Source: JBFELU01 sp041572755
GTDB taxonomy: Bacteria > Actinomycetota > Acidimicrobiia > Spongiisociales > UBA11373
Assembly (NCBI GenBank): GCA_041572755.1
Contig: JBFFRY010000003.1
Location: 1-64,000 of the forward strand
Reading direction: 5' to 3'
Length of the DNA stretch: 64,000 nucleotides
The position numbers and the translations under genes are program-made. This document shows, piece by piece, positions 25,776 through 33,847 of the stretch (the stretch's first letter is position 1; every line of letters starts with the position of its first letter). The notes beneath the pieces were generated by a model. The model saw only the letters and a list, made by a program, of their open reading frames with translations, had not been told where the DNA came from and did not search any database.

Positions 25776-26798
25776 ATGGACACCTCCGAAGAACGGATCG
25801 CCTTGTTCCTTGACTTCGAGAACCTCGCCATCGGAGCCCGCGAGGAACTCAACGGGATGGCCTTCGATTTCAAACCGATCTCCGACGCTCTCGCCGAGCG
25901 GGGCCGAGTGGTGGTGCGGCGCGCCTACGCCGACTGGTCGATGTTTGAGGACGCCCGTCGATCACTGACGGAGCACCAGGTCGAGCTGATCGAGATTCCC
26001 CAACGTCTCGGCGCCAGCCGCAAGAACGCCGCCGACATAAAGATGGCGGTCGATGCCGTCGAGCTGTCGTTCGAGCGCGACTACATCACGACGTTCGTGT
26101 TGTGCACCGGTGACAGCGACTTCACTCCTCTGGTGCACAAGCTCCGGGAGCTCAACCATCGGGTCATCGGGATCGGCCTGCGGGCATCCACCTCTGCTCT
26201 TCTGCCTCCTGCTTGTGACGAGTTCCTGTTCTACGAGTCTCTCGAGGGGATCGACATTCCCGGCAAGGGAGGCGAGGGGCAGCGGGAGACCAAGGCGAAT
26301 CAGACCGGTGAGCACGACCTTGCCGAGTTGGAACGGCTCGTCACCCAGACGCTGGCCGGCCTGCAACGCTCGACCAACGGTGCGGTGCTGGCCTCATCGC
26401 TGAAGCGGGCTCTCCTTCGCAAGGATCCGACCTTCAGCGAAGCCGAGTTCGGGTTCCGAGGCTTCGGGGAGTTGCTCCGCAACCTCGCGGATCATCATGT
26501 GGTGGAGCTCACCGAGGGTCCGGCGCGGGGCGATCCCGAGGTGGGCTTTCCTGCGGAGGGCGGCCAGGAGGAGGAGGGGTTCGGTCTCCTCTTGCGGGCG
26601 GTCGAGGATGCGGGAAAGGGCAAGAGCGTGCCGCTGTCCGGGCTCAAGGATCGGATCCGCCGTCGCAATCCCGGATTCAGCGAGAAGAGCTATGGGTTCA
26701 GGGGATTCCTGCAGTTCAGCAAGGCGGCTGCGGCCCGGGGGATCGTGGAGATGGAGTGGGACGAAGGCGCCGGCGACTACCTGATCGGACCGGCCTGA
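25776..26798 (+). CDS. NYN-domain ribonuclease with two OST-HTH/LOTUS domains
   Basis: A 340-residue protein. Residues 1-150 are a NYN (PIN-like) nuclease domain: ALFLDFENLAIG (first Asp), KNAADIKMAVDAVEL (middle Asp) and FVLCTGDSDFTPLVHKLREL (TGDSDF, the diagnostic metal site). Two copies of an OST-HTH/LOTUS unit follow, near residues 188-250 and 262-335: LKRALLRKDPTFSEAEFGFR and LKDRIRRRNPGFSEKSYGFR. LOTUS domains bind RNA, including G-rich or structured forms, so the protein probably cuts or handles specific RNAs. The target is unknown. It sits directly after polX but has its own leaderless promoter. Confidence 0.9.
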   Translation: MDTSEERIALFLDFENLAIGAREELNGMAFDFKPISDALAERGRVVVRRAYADWSMFEDARRSLTEHQVELIEIPQRLGASRKNAADIKMAVDAVELSFERDYITTFVLCTGDSDFTPLVHKLRELNHRVIGIGLRASTSALLPPACDEFLFYESLEGIDIPGKGGEGQRETKANQTGEHDLAELERLVTQTLAGLQRSTNGAVLASSLKRALLRKDPTFSEAEFGFRGFGELLRNLADHHVVELTEGPARGDPEVGFPAEGGQEEEGFGLLLRAVEDAGKGKSVPLSGLKDRIRRRNPGFSEKSYGFRGFLQFSKAAAARGIVEMEWDEGAGDYLIGPA

Positions 26799-26802
26799 CG
26801 GC

Positions 26803-27612
26803 CTACCAACCTGAAGGCGATGCGGTGGAGAGGCACCCGTCGACGGTGGCGACCTGCTCGAAGCTGGAAGCCGAGCCGTAGGCGGGGGTGCCGGCCCCGA
26901 TGAGGACAACGCAATACCAGGTGCCGCTCTGACCCTGTCCGATCATCAGGGCCTCCTCGATGTCGGAGATCCAAAGGACCTTCCCCGGGGTCAGGTCGAG
27001 GTCGACGTCGACGACCGAGAGGCCGGAGACCTGGTAGCGGAGGTCGTTGGCGGTGGCGAGGTAGGTGATCGACTCCTCGTAGAAGGCTTGGGCGGCGGTG
27101 AGGGTTGCCAGCAGCTCGTCGCGGACCCCACTGTCGGTTGCCCCGGCCGGCTCATCCGCCCACAGGCACACGTTGGCGTCGAACCGCCAGCGTTGGCCGT
27201 GGAACACCACCGGGAAGAACTCCTCGAAGACCAACTCCTTTTGCGATGAACCCTGCCGCTCGACGAGATCGAAAGAGAGACTGGTTGCCCCGCCGACTTC
27301 CCGGAGCTTGAGTGCCTGCACCTCGAGGTCGGATTCGGGCGACACTCCCGTCTGGATCGTGGGAAGGCGGTCGGCGATGTCGGCCGGACGACATGTGTCG
27401 TGGGGAGTGAACATGGCGTAGACGGCGTACTCCTCTTCCTCGTTGATCGCTCGAAAGAGGTTCTCGATGAGGCGGGCGATGGCGTTCTCGTCCGCCGAGA
27501 ACAGCGAGGTGGCGCCGAGCTCGGGCCCGTCGTTCTCCGCCTCCGCGGACGAAGTACAGCTGGCCGCAACGAGGGTGAGGGCCGCGATCGATACGGCGAT
27601 CCGAAGAGACAT
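26803..27612 (-). CDS. Secreted lipoprotein of unknown function
   Basis: A 269-residue lipoprotein with signal peptide and lipobox VAASC (Cys about 19). The first half (about 40-150) looks like an NTF2/SnoaL-type fold: NAIARLIENLFRAINEEEEY, FTPHDTC, and FFPVVFHGQRWRF. The last 45 residues (DIEEALMIGQGQSGTWYCVVL through DGCLSTA) resemble the C-terminal disulfide region of secreted pilin-like proteins. No enzyme signature is seen. The ATG at 27612 places the signal peptide correctly; a longer frame adds an arginine-rich, non-signal stretch. Confidence 0.65.
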   Translation of the reverse strand: MSLRIAVSIAALTLVAASCTSSAEAENDGPELGATSLFSADENAIARLIENLFRAINEEEEYAVYAMFTPHDTCRPADIADRLPTIQTGVSPESDLEVQALKLREVGGATSLSFDLVERQGSSQKELVFEEFFPVVFHGQRWRFDANVCLWADEPAGATDSGVRDELLATLTAAQAFYEESITYLATANDLRYQVSGLSVVDVDLDLTPGKVLWISDIEEALMIGQGQSGTWYCVVLIGAGTPAYGSASSFEQVATVDGCLSTASPSGW

Positions 27613-27770
27613 GGCTCGGCTTTCTGAAGGCATGCTTCGAGAGCATCGGCCGGCCCGGAGGGCACCTTGAGGGCGCTCTCCTCGAAAACCTCTCAAGTCG
27701 GGTGCTGCCGGGGCCGATAGAGGGAAGCACGGAAGGTAGCAACTCCCTTGCCCTGCCGTCTCAGCCCACA
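27613..27770. other. Divergent intergenic stretch without a clear gene
   Basis: About 160 bases between the divergent lipoprotein and the hairpin. GGGGC near 27715 and AGGGA near 27721 can pair with UCCCU/GCCCU near 27745-27753 to give an elongated stem, so a structured leader or small RNA is conceivable. I could not match it to a riboswitch class I know. Confidence 0.25.
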
Positions 27771-27796
27771 GAACGGCCGCCGGAAGGCGGCCGTTC
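27771..27796 (+). terminator. Perfect 11-bp hairpin upstream of the DDAH gene
   Basis: GAACGGCCGCC, loop GGAA, GGCGGCCGTTC: a perfect stem with a stable GNRA loop. It lies between two divergent genes, where a terminator for either gene is not expected, 15 bases before the DDAH -10 element. It may end a short transcript from the preceding stretch. Confidence 0.5.
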
Positions 27797-27810
27797 CGTT
27801 ATCCCGGGGG

Positions 27811-27816
27811 TACCCT
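27811..27816 (+). promoter_or_regulatory. -10 element of the DDAH gene (leaderless)
   Basis: TACCCT, six bases before the ATG at 27823. Confidence 0.5.
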
Positions 27817-27822
27817 CGCCAC

Positions 27823-28590
27823 ATGCCGGTCGCCGTGGTTCGCGGGATCCCCGATTCCTTCTCCGAGTCCATCACGTCCCAGGAGGTCGTGATCGACGTG
27901 GGGGCGGCTCGGGAGCAGCACGCCGAGTACCGGGCGCGCTTGGAGGAGTCGGGTTTTCGAATCGTTGCCGTCCCGGCCGATGAAGCGTATCCGGACTGCC
28001 CGTTCGTCGAGGATGCCGCGGTCACCCTCGGGGGAAGCGACCTCAGTGCCCTGGTGTCACGACCGGGACACCCGAACCGGCGCGGCGAAGTCGGTCCGGT
28101 CGCCGAAGCCCTGGCGGCGTGGTGCCCGGTGACCGTGATGGAGGAACCCGCCACCCTCGACGGTGGCGATGTGCTCCGGGTCGGCGGCGTGGTCTTCGTG
28201 GGCCGGAGCGCTCGCACCAACGCTGCCGGCGTCACCCGGTTGTCGGAGTGGGTGGGTCGGCTCGGCTTCACCGTCGTGCCCGTCGAGGTCACCGGGGTGC
28301 TGCATCTCAAGTCGGCGGTGACGGCGCTCGACGACGTCACCGTGCTTCTCGCACCGGGCATGGTTGCCGGGGACCCCTTTGCGGGTCTCCACACCGTGGA
28401 GATCGTCGGTCCCGACCCTCATGCCGCCAACGTGGTGCGGCTCGCCGACGGGTCGATCCTGGTGTCCGACGCCGGTGTGGGGGACCAGATCGCCGAGTTG
28501 GGGTATCGGGCCGTTCCGTGCGACGTGTCGGAGTTCGCCAAAGCGGACGGCGGGCTCACCTGCCTCTCGATCCGGCTGCGGAATCGGTAG
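27823..28590 (+). CDS. Dimethylarginine dimethylaminohydrolase (DDAH-like)
   Basis: A 255-residue pentein-fold hydrolase. The likely reaction is N-omega,N-omega-dimethyl-L-arginine to citrulline and dimethylamine; other modified arginines are possible. Substrate and catalytic motifs are PDCPFVEDAAVTLG (Asp/Glu), LDGGDVLRVG, GRSARTNAAG, VLHLKSAVTALDD (catalytic His), and GGLTCLSIRLRNR with the nucleophilic Cys ten residues from the end. Length is typical. The gene has its own leaderless promoter. No arginine-catabolism genes flank it. Confidence 0.88.
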   Translation: MPVAVVRGIPDSFSESITSQEVVIDVGAAREQHAEYRARLEESGFRIVAVPADEAYPDCPFVEDAAVTLGGSDLSALVSRPGHPNRRGEVGPVAEALAAWCPVTVMEEPATLDGGDVLRVGGVVFVGRSARTNAAGVTRLSEWVGRLGFTVVPVEVTGVLHLKSAVTALDDVTVLLAPGMVAGDPFAGLHTVEIVGPDPHAANVVRLADGSILVSDAGVGDQIAELGYRAVPCDVSEFAKADGGLTCLSIRLRNR

Positions 28591-28605
28591 TGACCGGCAA
28601 CGCCT

Positions 28606-28611
28606 TATCCT
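28606..28611 (+). promoter_or_regulatory. -10 element of the proteasome activator operon (leaderless)
   Basis: TATCCT, seven bases before the ATG at 28619. Confidence 0.5.
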
Positions 28612-28618
28612 CCGGTTC

Positions 28619-29089
28619 ATGAGCGAAGCACAAACCCCGGAGAACCCCGAGGTTCCCGACGTCGAGGTGGAAGTGGTGGGTGACGCCCCTTCGGGCAACG
28701 TCATTCATGCCTCCAAGCTGATGAGGATCGCGTCGATGACCCGAGCCATGCTCGAGGAGGCCCGACAGGTGCCGGTCGACGAGCCGGGGAGGCGCCGGCT
28801 CGTCGAGGTACACGAACGGACCATCTCGGAGATGGAAGAGGTGCTCACCGACGATCTCCGCGAGGAACTCCAAGAGATCTTCCTGCCGCTCAGCAGTGAT
28901 TCGGCCAGCGAGTCGGAGCTCCGTATTGCCCAGGCGCAACTCGTGGGGTGGCTGGAGGGTTTGTTCGCCGGCATCCAGGCAACCCTGTGGAGCCAGCAGG
29001 CTGCCGCTGCCAGCCAGTTGCAGCAGATGCGAACCCGGGCGATCGACATGCGGCAAGGAGACCAAGAGGTCCCTGGCCAGTATCTGTGA
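28619..29089 (+). CDS. bpa: Bacterial proteasome activator Bpa/PafE
   Basis: A 156-residue member of the former DUF2587 family. In Mycobacterium, Bpa (PafE) forms a ring that opens the 20S proteasome independently of ATP for unfolded proteins. Evidence is the helical core with MRIASMTRAMLEEARQVPVD, EEVLTDDLREELQEIFLPL and AQLVGWLEGLFAGIQATLW, and above all the C-terminal GQYL, the docking motif for the proteasome alpha ring. The N-terminus is acidic and disordered. It implies that this organism has a 20S proteasome. The stop overlaps the next gene's GTG. Confidence 0.92.
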   Translation: MSEAQTPENPEVPDVEVEVVGDAPSGNVIHASKLMRIASMTRAMLEEARQVPVDEPGRRRLVEVHERTISEMEEVLTDDLREELQEIFLPLSSDSASESELRIAQAQLVGWLEGLFAGIQATLWSQQAAAASQLQQMRTRAIDMRQGDQEVPGQYL

Positions 29090-30111
29090 CGGTTCCGCGG
29101 CTGAGGAGCGAGACCCGTCCGGCGGCTCTGCGGCGGCGGCTGGTCACGGTGCCGGTCGTCGTGATCCTCTTCATCCTGTTGACGGCGCTGCTGCCGCTCA
29201 TCCTGGTAGTGGCCTTGGGCGCCGACCTCGTGCGATGGGTACGCCGCAGGATTCCCTTCGTGGCGGTGAGGCTGGCGCTCAGCGGCTGGGTCTACCTGGC
29301 CGTGGAGATCTTCGGACTGTCGGTGCTCATGGTGATCTGGGTCGTCTCCGGGTTCGGGACCGCCCGCGATCTCTCCCTGCGCCTGACCTACCGGCTTCAG
29401 GCGTGGTGGGCGGCGATCCTCCTCGGTACGATCCGTGTGCTCTTCTCGGTGCGGTTCCGCGTCGAGGGCGACGAGGTGGTGAGGCCCGGCCCCGTCATCG
29501 TCATGATGCGCCACGCCAGCATGGCCGACACCCTCCTGCCGAACGCATTGGTGACGCGGCGACACGGGATCTTCCTTCGCTACGTGCTCAAGAGGGAGCT
29601 CCTGATCGACCCGGCCCTCGATCTGGCCGGCAACCGGCTCATCAACTACTTCGTCGACCGGCGGTCGACCGACGGCGATACCGAGGTCAGAGCGGTCCGG
29701 GCGCTCACGATCGGGTTGACCGAGAGCGAGGGGGTTCTCATCTACCCGGAGGGGACGAGGTTCAGCCGGGACCGCAGGGAGCGGATCATCGCTCGGCTCG
29801 AGGAGCGGGACCCGCAGCTGGCGGCCCGGGCTGCGAGGCTTCGCCACGTGCTCCCGCCGCGGCTGGGGGGCTCGCTCGCCTTGCTCGACTCCCACACCCC
29901 GGCCGACCTCGTCTTCGTTACCCACGTGGGTCTGGACGGCTTGGCCCGCATCGAGGATCTGTGGGAGGGGGGCCTGATCGGGGCGTCCGTTGAGATCGCC
30001 TTCTGGCGGGTCTCGCACACCGAGATGCCCACCGGACGCGAGGCTCGCATCGACTGGCTCTTCGGTCAGTGGGAGAAGGTCGACGCCTGGATCGACGACC
30101 GGGTCGCATGA
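29086..30111 (+). CDS. 1-acylglycerol-3-phosphate acyltransferase-like membrane enzyme
   Basis: A 341-residue PlsC-superfamily acyltransferase. Two transmembrane segments lie near residues 20-42 and 63-90. The catalytic block I HX4D is MMRHASMADTLL, block II/III lies in YVLKRELLIDP, and block III EGTR is IYPEGTRFSRDR. It probably acylates a lysophosphatidate or related lipid; the long N-terminal membrane part and C-terminal extension differ from the smallest PlsC enzymes. The GTG start overlaps the bpa stop as GTGA, and its stop overlaps the photolyase start as ATGA, so the three genes form one operon. Confidence 0.85.
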   Translation: MTVPRLRSETRPAALRRRLVTVPVVVILFILLTALLPLILVVALGADLVRWVRRRIPFVAVRLALSGWVYLAVEIFGLSVLMVIWVVSGFGTARDLSLRLTYRLQAWWAAILLGTIRVLFSVRFRVEGDEVVRPGPVIVMMRHASMADTLLPNALVTRRHGIFLRYVLKRELLIDPALDLAGNRLINYFVDRRSTDGDTEVRAVRALTIGLTESEGVLIYPEGTRFSRDRRERIIARLEERDPQLAARAARLRHVLPPRLGGSLALLDSHTPADLVFVTHVGLDGLARIEDLWEGGLIGASVEIAFWRVSHTEMPTGREARIDWLFGQWEKVDAWIDDRVA

Positions 30112-31448
30112 GCATCGGCCTGGTCTGGTTCCGCAATGATCTCCGGCTCGCCGGGAACCCGGCCTGGTCGGCGGCTACGGGCCGCCACGACGAGGTCGTT
30201 GCCCTCTTTGTGATCGACCCGGCTCTGTGGATCGAGTCGCCGAGGACCGTCCAGCTCGCCGCCCATCTGGGGGCCCTCGACAGCCGTCTCGGCGACTTCG
30301 GGGGCCGGCTGAAGGTGGTACGTGGCGACCCCACCGCCGTCGTGGCCGCCGAGGCCGCCGGGGCCGACGAGGTCCACTGGAACGACGATGTCACCCCCTA
30401 TGCGGTGCGCCGCGATGCCGTTGTGTCATCCGCCCTCGGCGACCGGGCTGCGAGGCACGATGGCCGTTGGGTGCATCCGCCCGGGTCGGTGCTGACCGAC
30501 GAGGGCCGCACCTACCGAGTGTTCACCCCGTTCCACAAGCGATGGGCCTCCCTGCCGCTTCCCATCCGGCCCGATCCCGGTCGGGCGACGATCGCCGCCG
30601 ATCCCGGTATCGGGATCCCCGAGTTCGCCGAGCCCTTGATGGCAGGCGGTGAGGCCGGCGCCGACGAGCGTTTGGCAGGATTCCTGGAGCGCGTCGACCG
30701 TTACCGCGAGGAGCGAGACCGTCCCGACTTCGATGCCACGTCGCGGCTCTCGGCGGACCTCAAGTTCGGGACGATCGATCCCGTCGAGTTGGTGAACGCC
30801 GTCGGTGAGGCATCAGCCGGGCGGCGGGCCTTCGTCCGCCAGTTGGTGTGGCGAGAGTTCTACGGGCACCTGATGGCCGCTCACCCCGAGACGGCGACCC
30901 GGGCCATGCGGCCGGAGTACGACCGGATCGCCTGGCGCATCGACGACGACGGGTTCCGGGCCTGGGCGGAGGGCCGGACCGGATATCCGATCGTCGACGC
31001 CGCGATGCGCCAGCTGGCGGGTGAGGGCTGGATCCACAACCGGGTGCGCATGGTCGCCGCATCGTTCCTGGTCAAGGACCTGTTGATCGACTGGCGGCTC
31101 GGGGAACGTCACTTCCGCCGGCTGCTCGTCGACGGCGACGTCTCCCAGAACGTGGGCAACTGGCAATGGGTGGCGGGCACCGGCGCCGATGCGGCCCCCT
31201 ACTTCCGGATCTTCAATCCCGTGTCGCAGGGCAGGAAGTTCGATCCGCAGGGCGAGTTCGTCCGCCGCTGGGTTCCCGAGTTGACCGGCCTCGACGCCCG
31301 GACCATCCACGCCCCGTGGGAGGCCGATCCGGCGATCCTGGCGGCCGCCGGTGTGGTGCTGGGTGAGTCCTACCCGTTGCCGATCGTCGATCACGCCGCC
31401 GCCAGGATCGAGACCCTGGCGGCCTACGAGGCGGCCCGCGGGGCTTGA
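30108..31448 (+). CDS. phr: Deoxyribodipyrimidine photolyase (class I CPD type)
   Basis: A 446-residue light-dependent repair flavoprotein. The N-terminal photolyase domain (SIGLVWFRNDLRLAGNPAW, about 1-130) would hold the antenna cofactor. The FAD domain follows: RQLVWREFYGHLM, then GRTGYPIVDAAMRQLAGEGW, IHNRVRMVAASFLVKDL and GDVSQNVGNWQWVAGTGADA with the Asn/Trp tract around the flavin. These are standard CPD-photolyase motifs; a cryptochrome role cannot be excluded. It is the third gene of the bpa operon, overlapping the acyltransferase by ATGA. Confidence 0.9.
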   Translation: MSIGLVWFRNDLRLAGNPAWSAATGRHDEVVALFVIDPALWIESPRTVQLAAHLGALDSRLGDFGGRLKVVRGDPTAVVAAEAAGADEVHWNDDVTPYAVRRDAVVSSALGDRAARHDGRWVHPPGSVLTDEGRTYRVFTPFHKRWASLPLPIRPDPGRATIAADPGIGIPEFAEPLMAGGEAGADERLAGFLERVDRYREERDRPDFDATSRLSADLKFGTIDPVELVNAVGEASAGRRAFVRQLVWREFYGHLMAAHPETATRAMRPEYDRIAWRIDDDGFRAWAEGRTGYPIVDAAMRQLAGEGWIHNRVRMVAASFLVKDLLIDWRLGERHFRRLLVDGDVSQNVGNWQWVAGTGADAAPYFRIFNPVSQGRKFDPQGEFVRRWVPELTGLDARTIHAPWEADPAILAAAGVVLGESYPLPIVDHAAARIETLAAYEAARGA

Positions 31449-31449
31449 A

Positions 31450-31956
31450 TCAGCTCTCGTCGATGGTGACCGAGCGGATCACCGCATCTTCCCGGGGTCG
31501 ATCGCTCATGTCGGTCGGCAGATCGGCGACGGCGTCGACGGTGTCCATGCCTTCGACCACCGCCCCGAAGATCGTGTACTGGTGGGGAAGGCCGTAGTCG
31601 CGGTGCATGATGAAGAACTGGCTGCCGTTGGTGCTGGGTCCGGCGTTGGCCATCGCCACCGTGCCCCGGTTGTAGCGGCCGTCGCCCTCCAGTTCGTCGC
31701 GGAACGTGTAGCCCGGTCCACCCCGTCCGGTCCCCGTCGGGTCTCCGCCCTGGATCATGAACCCGGAGATCACCCGGTGGAAGATCACCCCGTCGTAGTA
31801 GCCGTCGCGGGCGAGGAACACGAAGTTGTTCACCGCCAGCGGTGAGCGGGCGGCCTCCAGTTCGATGACGATCTCGCCGTGGCTGGTGTGGAGAGTGGCC
31901 TGATAGCTGCGGTCGAGGTCGATCGTCAGGTCGGGAGCCTGGGGGTACTGCTGCAC
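31450..31956 (-). CDS. ppi: Cyclophilin-type peptidyl-prolyl cis-trans isomerase
   Basis: A 168-residue cytoplasmic cyclophilin (no signal peptide). The active-site motifs are intact: VIFHRVISGFMIQGGDPTGTGRGG with the catalytic Arg (seen between residues about 62 and 85), GTVAMANAGPSTNGSQFFI and QYTIFGAVVEGMD. Length is the minimal bacterial type. The start is a GTG preceded by AAAGG about ten bases upstream. It converges with the photolyase gene with one base between stops. Confidence 0.92.
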   Translation of the reverse strand: MQQYPQAPDLTIDLDRSYQATLHTSHGEIVIELEAARSPLAVNNFVFLARDGYYDGVIFHRVISGFMIQGGDPTGTGRGGPGYTFRDELEGDGRYNRGTVAMANAGPSTNGSQFFIMHRDYGLPHQYTIFGAVVEGMDTVDAVADLPTDMSDRPREDAVIRSVTIDES

Positions 31957-32013
31957 GCGTCGCCTTTCCGTCGGGACGCACCACCTTAGGGGTCCGCCGC
32001 CCGGGGGTGATCC

Positions 32014-33795
32014 TCAGCCGGTGAGGTGGCCGGTGTCGATGGCGAACATGCTGTCGGCGCCGGCAGTCACGGTTCCCAGCAGGCCTCTCGTTCGAGAGAG
32101 GACGTGGTCCGCGTAGAAGCGGGCCGTCTCGACCTTGGCGGCCAGGAAAGGATCCTCGGCGGCTCCGCCGGCGGCGGCCAGGGCCGAAGCTCCGAGAAGC
32201 CATCCCCCGGCGGTGATGCCGAACATGTCCAGGTAGGGGGTGGCCCCGGCCAGGGCATCGTTGGGGCTTTCCGCGACAAGCAGCCGGTGGGATGCCTCGG
32301 CGAGGGTGTCGACCGCATCGGAGAGGCGCTCCCCGATGCCCGCCAGGCGCTCGTCGTCGCCGAGACGCTCAGCCACGTCCCGCATCTCGGACAGCATCTC
32401 TCCCACCGCCTCACCGCCGCGCAGCGGCAGCTTGCGCATCACCAGGTCGGCGGCCTGGATCCCGTTGGTGCCCTCATAGATGGGGGCGATGCGGGCGTCG
32501 CGGAAGTACTGGGGCATGCCCGATTCCTCCACGTAGCCGAGCCCGCCGAGCACCTGGATTCCGAGCGAGGTGACCTCGCAACCGAGGTCGCTCGCCCACG
32601 CCTTCGAAACGGGGGTGAGGATGGCGGCGCGTTCGGCGGCGCGCTCCCGAGCCGCCGGGTCGGCGTGGTGCTGGGCGACATCGAACGCCTCGGCATTCTT
32701 GTAGAGGACACAGCGCATCGCTTCCGTCTGCGCCTTCATGAGCATCAGCATCCGGCGCACGTCGGGGTGCTCGATGATGAGTGACCGCTCATTCCGGGGT
32801 GCTCCCACCGCTCGTCCCTGGCGCCGCTCCATGGCGAACGCCATCGCGTCCTGGAAGGCCCGCTCCGCCACGGCGAGGCCCTGCAGGCCCACCTGGAGCC
32901 GGGCGGTGTTCATCATCGTGAACATGTAGCGCATGCCCTGGTTCTCCTCTCCGACCAGGTAGCCGACGGCTCCCTCGCCGTCCCCGAAGGAGAGGACGCA
33001 GGTCGGGCTGCCGTGAATGCCGAGCTTGTGCTCGATCGACACACAGGAGACGTCGTTGGGCTCCCCCGGCGACCCGTCGGGGTTGAGGAGGTACTTGGGG
33101 ACGATGAACGTCGAGATGCCTTTGGTGCCGGGAGGGGCGTCGGGGGTGCGCGCCAGGACCATGTGGACGATGTTGTCGGTGAGGTCGTGGTCGCCCCAGG
33201 TGATGTAGATCTTGGTGCCGAACAGTCGCCAGGTGCCGTCGCCGGCCGGAACCGCCTTGGTGCGCAGGGCACCGACGTCCGAGCCGGCATCGGCCTCGGT
33301 GAGCACCATGGTTCCGCTCCACTCGCCGCTCACCAGCTTGGGAAGCCAGGTGGCCTGCTGTTCCTCGCTGCCGTGATAGATCAGAAGCTCGTTGGCCCCG
33401 TAGGTGAGCATCGGACACAACGAGAGTGCCATGTTGGCAGTCGTGATCATCTCGGCTATCGCAAACCCGGCCACCCACGGAATGCCGCCCCCGCCCCACT
33501 CCTCGGGGAAGGCGGCGGCCGGCCACCCGGCGTCGACGAATTGGCGATAGGCCTTCTTGAAGCCGTCGGGGGTGGTGACTCCGGCGTCCTCGTCGAACAC
33601 GGCGCCTTCGGTGTCACCGGCGCGGTTGGTCGGTGCGATCACCTCGGCGGCGAGCCGGCCGGCCTCATCGAGTGCCCCGAACACCAGGTCCGGATCGTCG
33701 ACGGCGTAGTTGCCCCCGGCGGCCAGCGAATCGAGATCGGCGATGTGGGTGAGCACGAAGCGGATGTCTCTGAGGGGAGGTCGGTAGTCGCTCAT
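32014..33795 (-). CDS. Acyl-CoA dehydrogenase (large FadE5/AcdA-type)
   Basis: A 593-residue flavoprotein, longer than the usual 380 residues because of the N-terminal extension (YRPPLRDIRFVLTHI) and the C-terminal helical domain of this subfamily. FAD-binding signatures are MVLTEADAGSDVGALRT and the ITWGDHDLTDNIVHMVLAR strand. The catalytic Glu is in IAPIYEGTNGIQAADL. Mycobacterial relatives (FadE5-type) start beta-oxidation of broad-chain acyl-CoAs. It stands alone; a TAGCCT lies seven bases before the ATG at 33795. Confidence 0.92.
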   Translation of the reverse strand: MSDYRPPLRDIRFVLTHIADLDSLAAGGNYAVDDPDLVFGALDEAGRLAAEVIAPTNRAGDTEGAVFDEDAGVTTPDGFKKAYRQFVDAGWPAAAFPEEWGGGGIPWVAGFAIAEMITTANMALSLCPMLTYGANELLIYHGSEEQQATWLPKLVSGEWSGTMVLTEADAGSDVGALRTKAVPAGDGTWRLFGTKIYITWGDHDLTDNIVHMVLARTPDAPPGTKGISTFIVPKYLLNPDGSPGEPNDVSCVSIEHKLGIHGSPTCVLSFGDGEGAVGYLVGEENQGMRYMFTMMNTARLQVGLQGLAVAERAFQDAMAFAMERRQGRAVGAPRNERSLIIEHPDVRRMLMLMKAQTEAMRCVLYKNAEAFDVAQHHADPAARERAAERAAILTPVSKAWASDLGCEVTSLGIQVLGGLGYVEESGMPQYFRDARIAPIYEGTNGIQAADLVMRKLPLRGGEAVGEMLSEMRDVAERLGDDERLAGIGERLSDAVDTLAEASHRLLVAESPNDALAGATPYLDMFGITAGGWLLGASALAAAGGAAEDPFLAAKVETARFYADHVLSRTRGLLGTVTAGADSMFAIDTGHLTG

Positions 33796-33802
33796 GGGGT
33801 CG

Positions 33803-33808
33803 AGGCTA
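33803..33808 (-). promoter_or_regulatory. -10 element of the acyl-CoA dehydrogenase gene (leaderless)
   Basis: TAGCCT on the minus strand, seven bases before the ATG at 33795. Confidence 0.45.
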
Positions 33809-33847
33809 CCGATCCGATCGCTCCCTGCGGCCGTCGGGCCGGGCCAG

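Noticed and set aside
27613..27822. Riboswitch (c-di-GMP, SAM, guanidine or ZTP type)
   Set aside because: Some short strings look familiar (GGUAGC, GCAAC), but the conserved cores of these classes do not line up on either strand.
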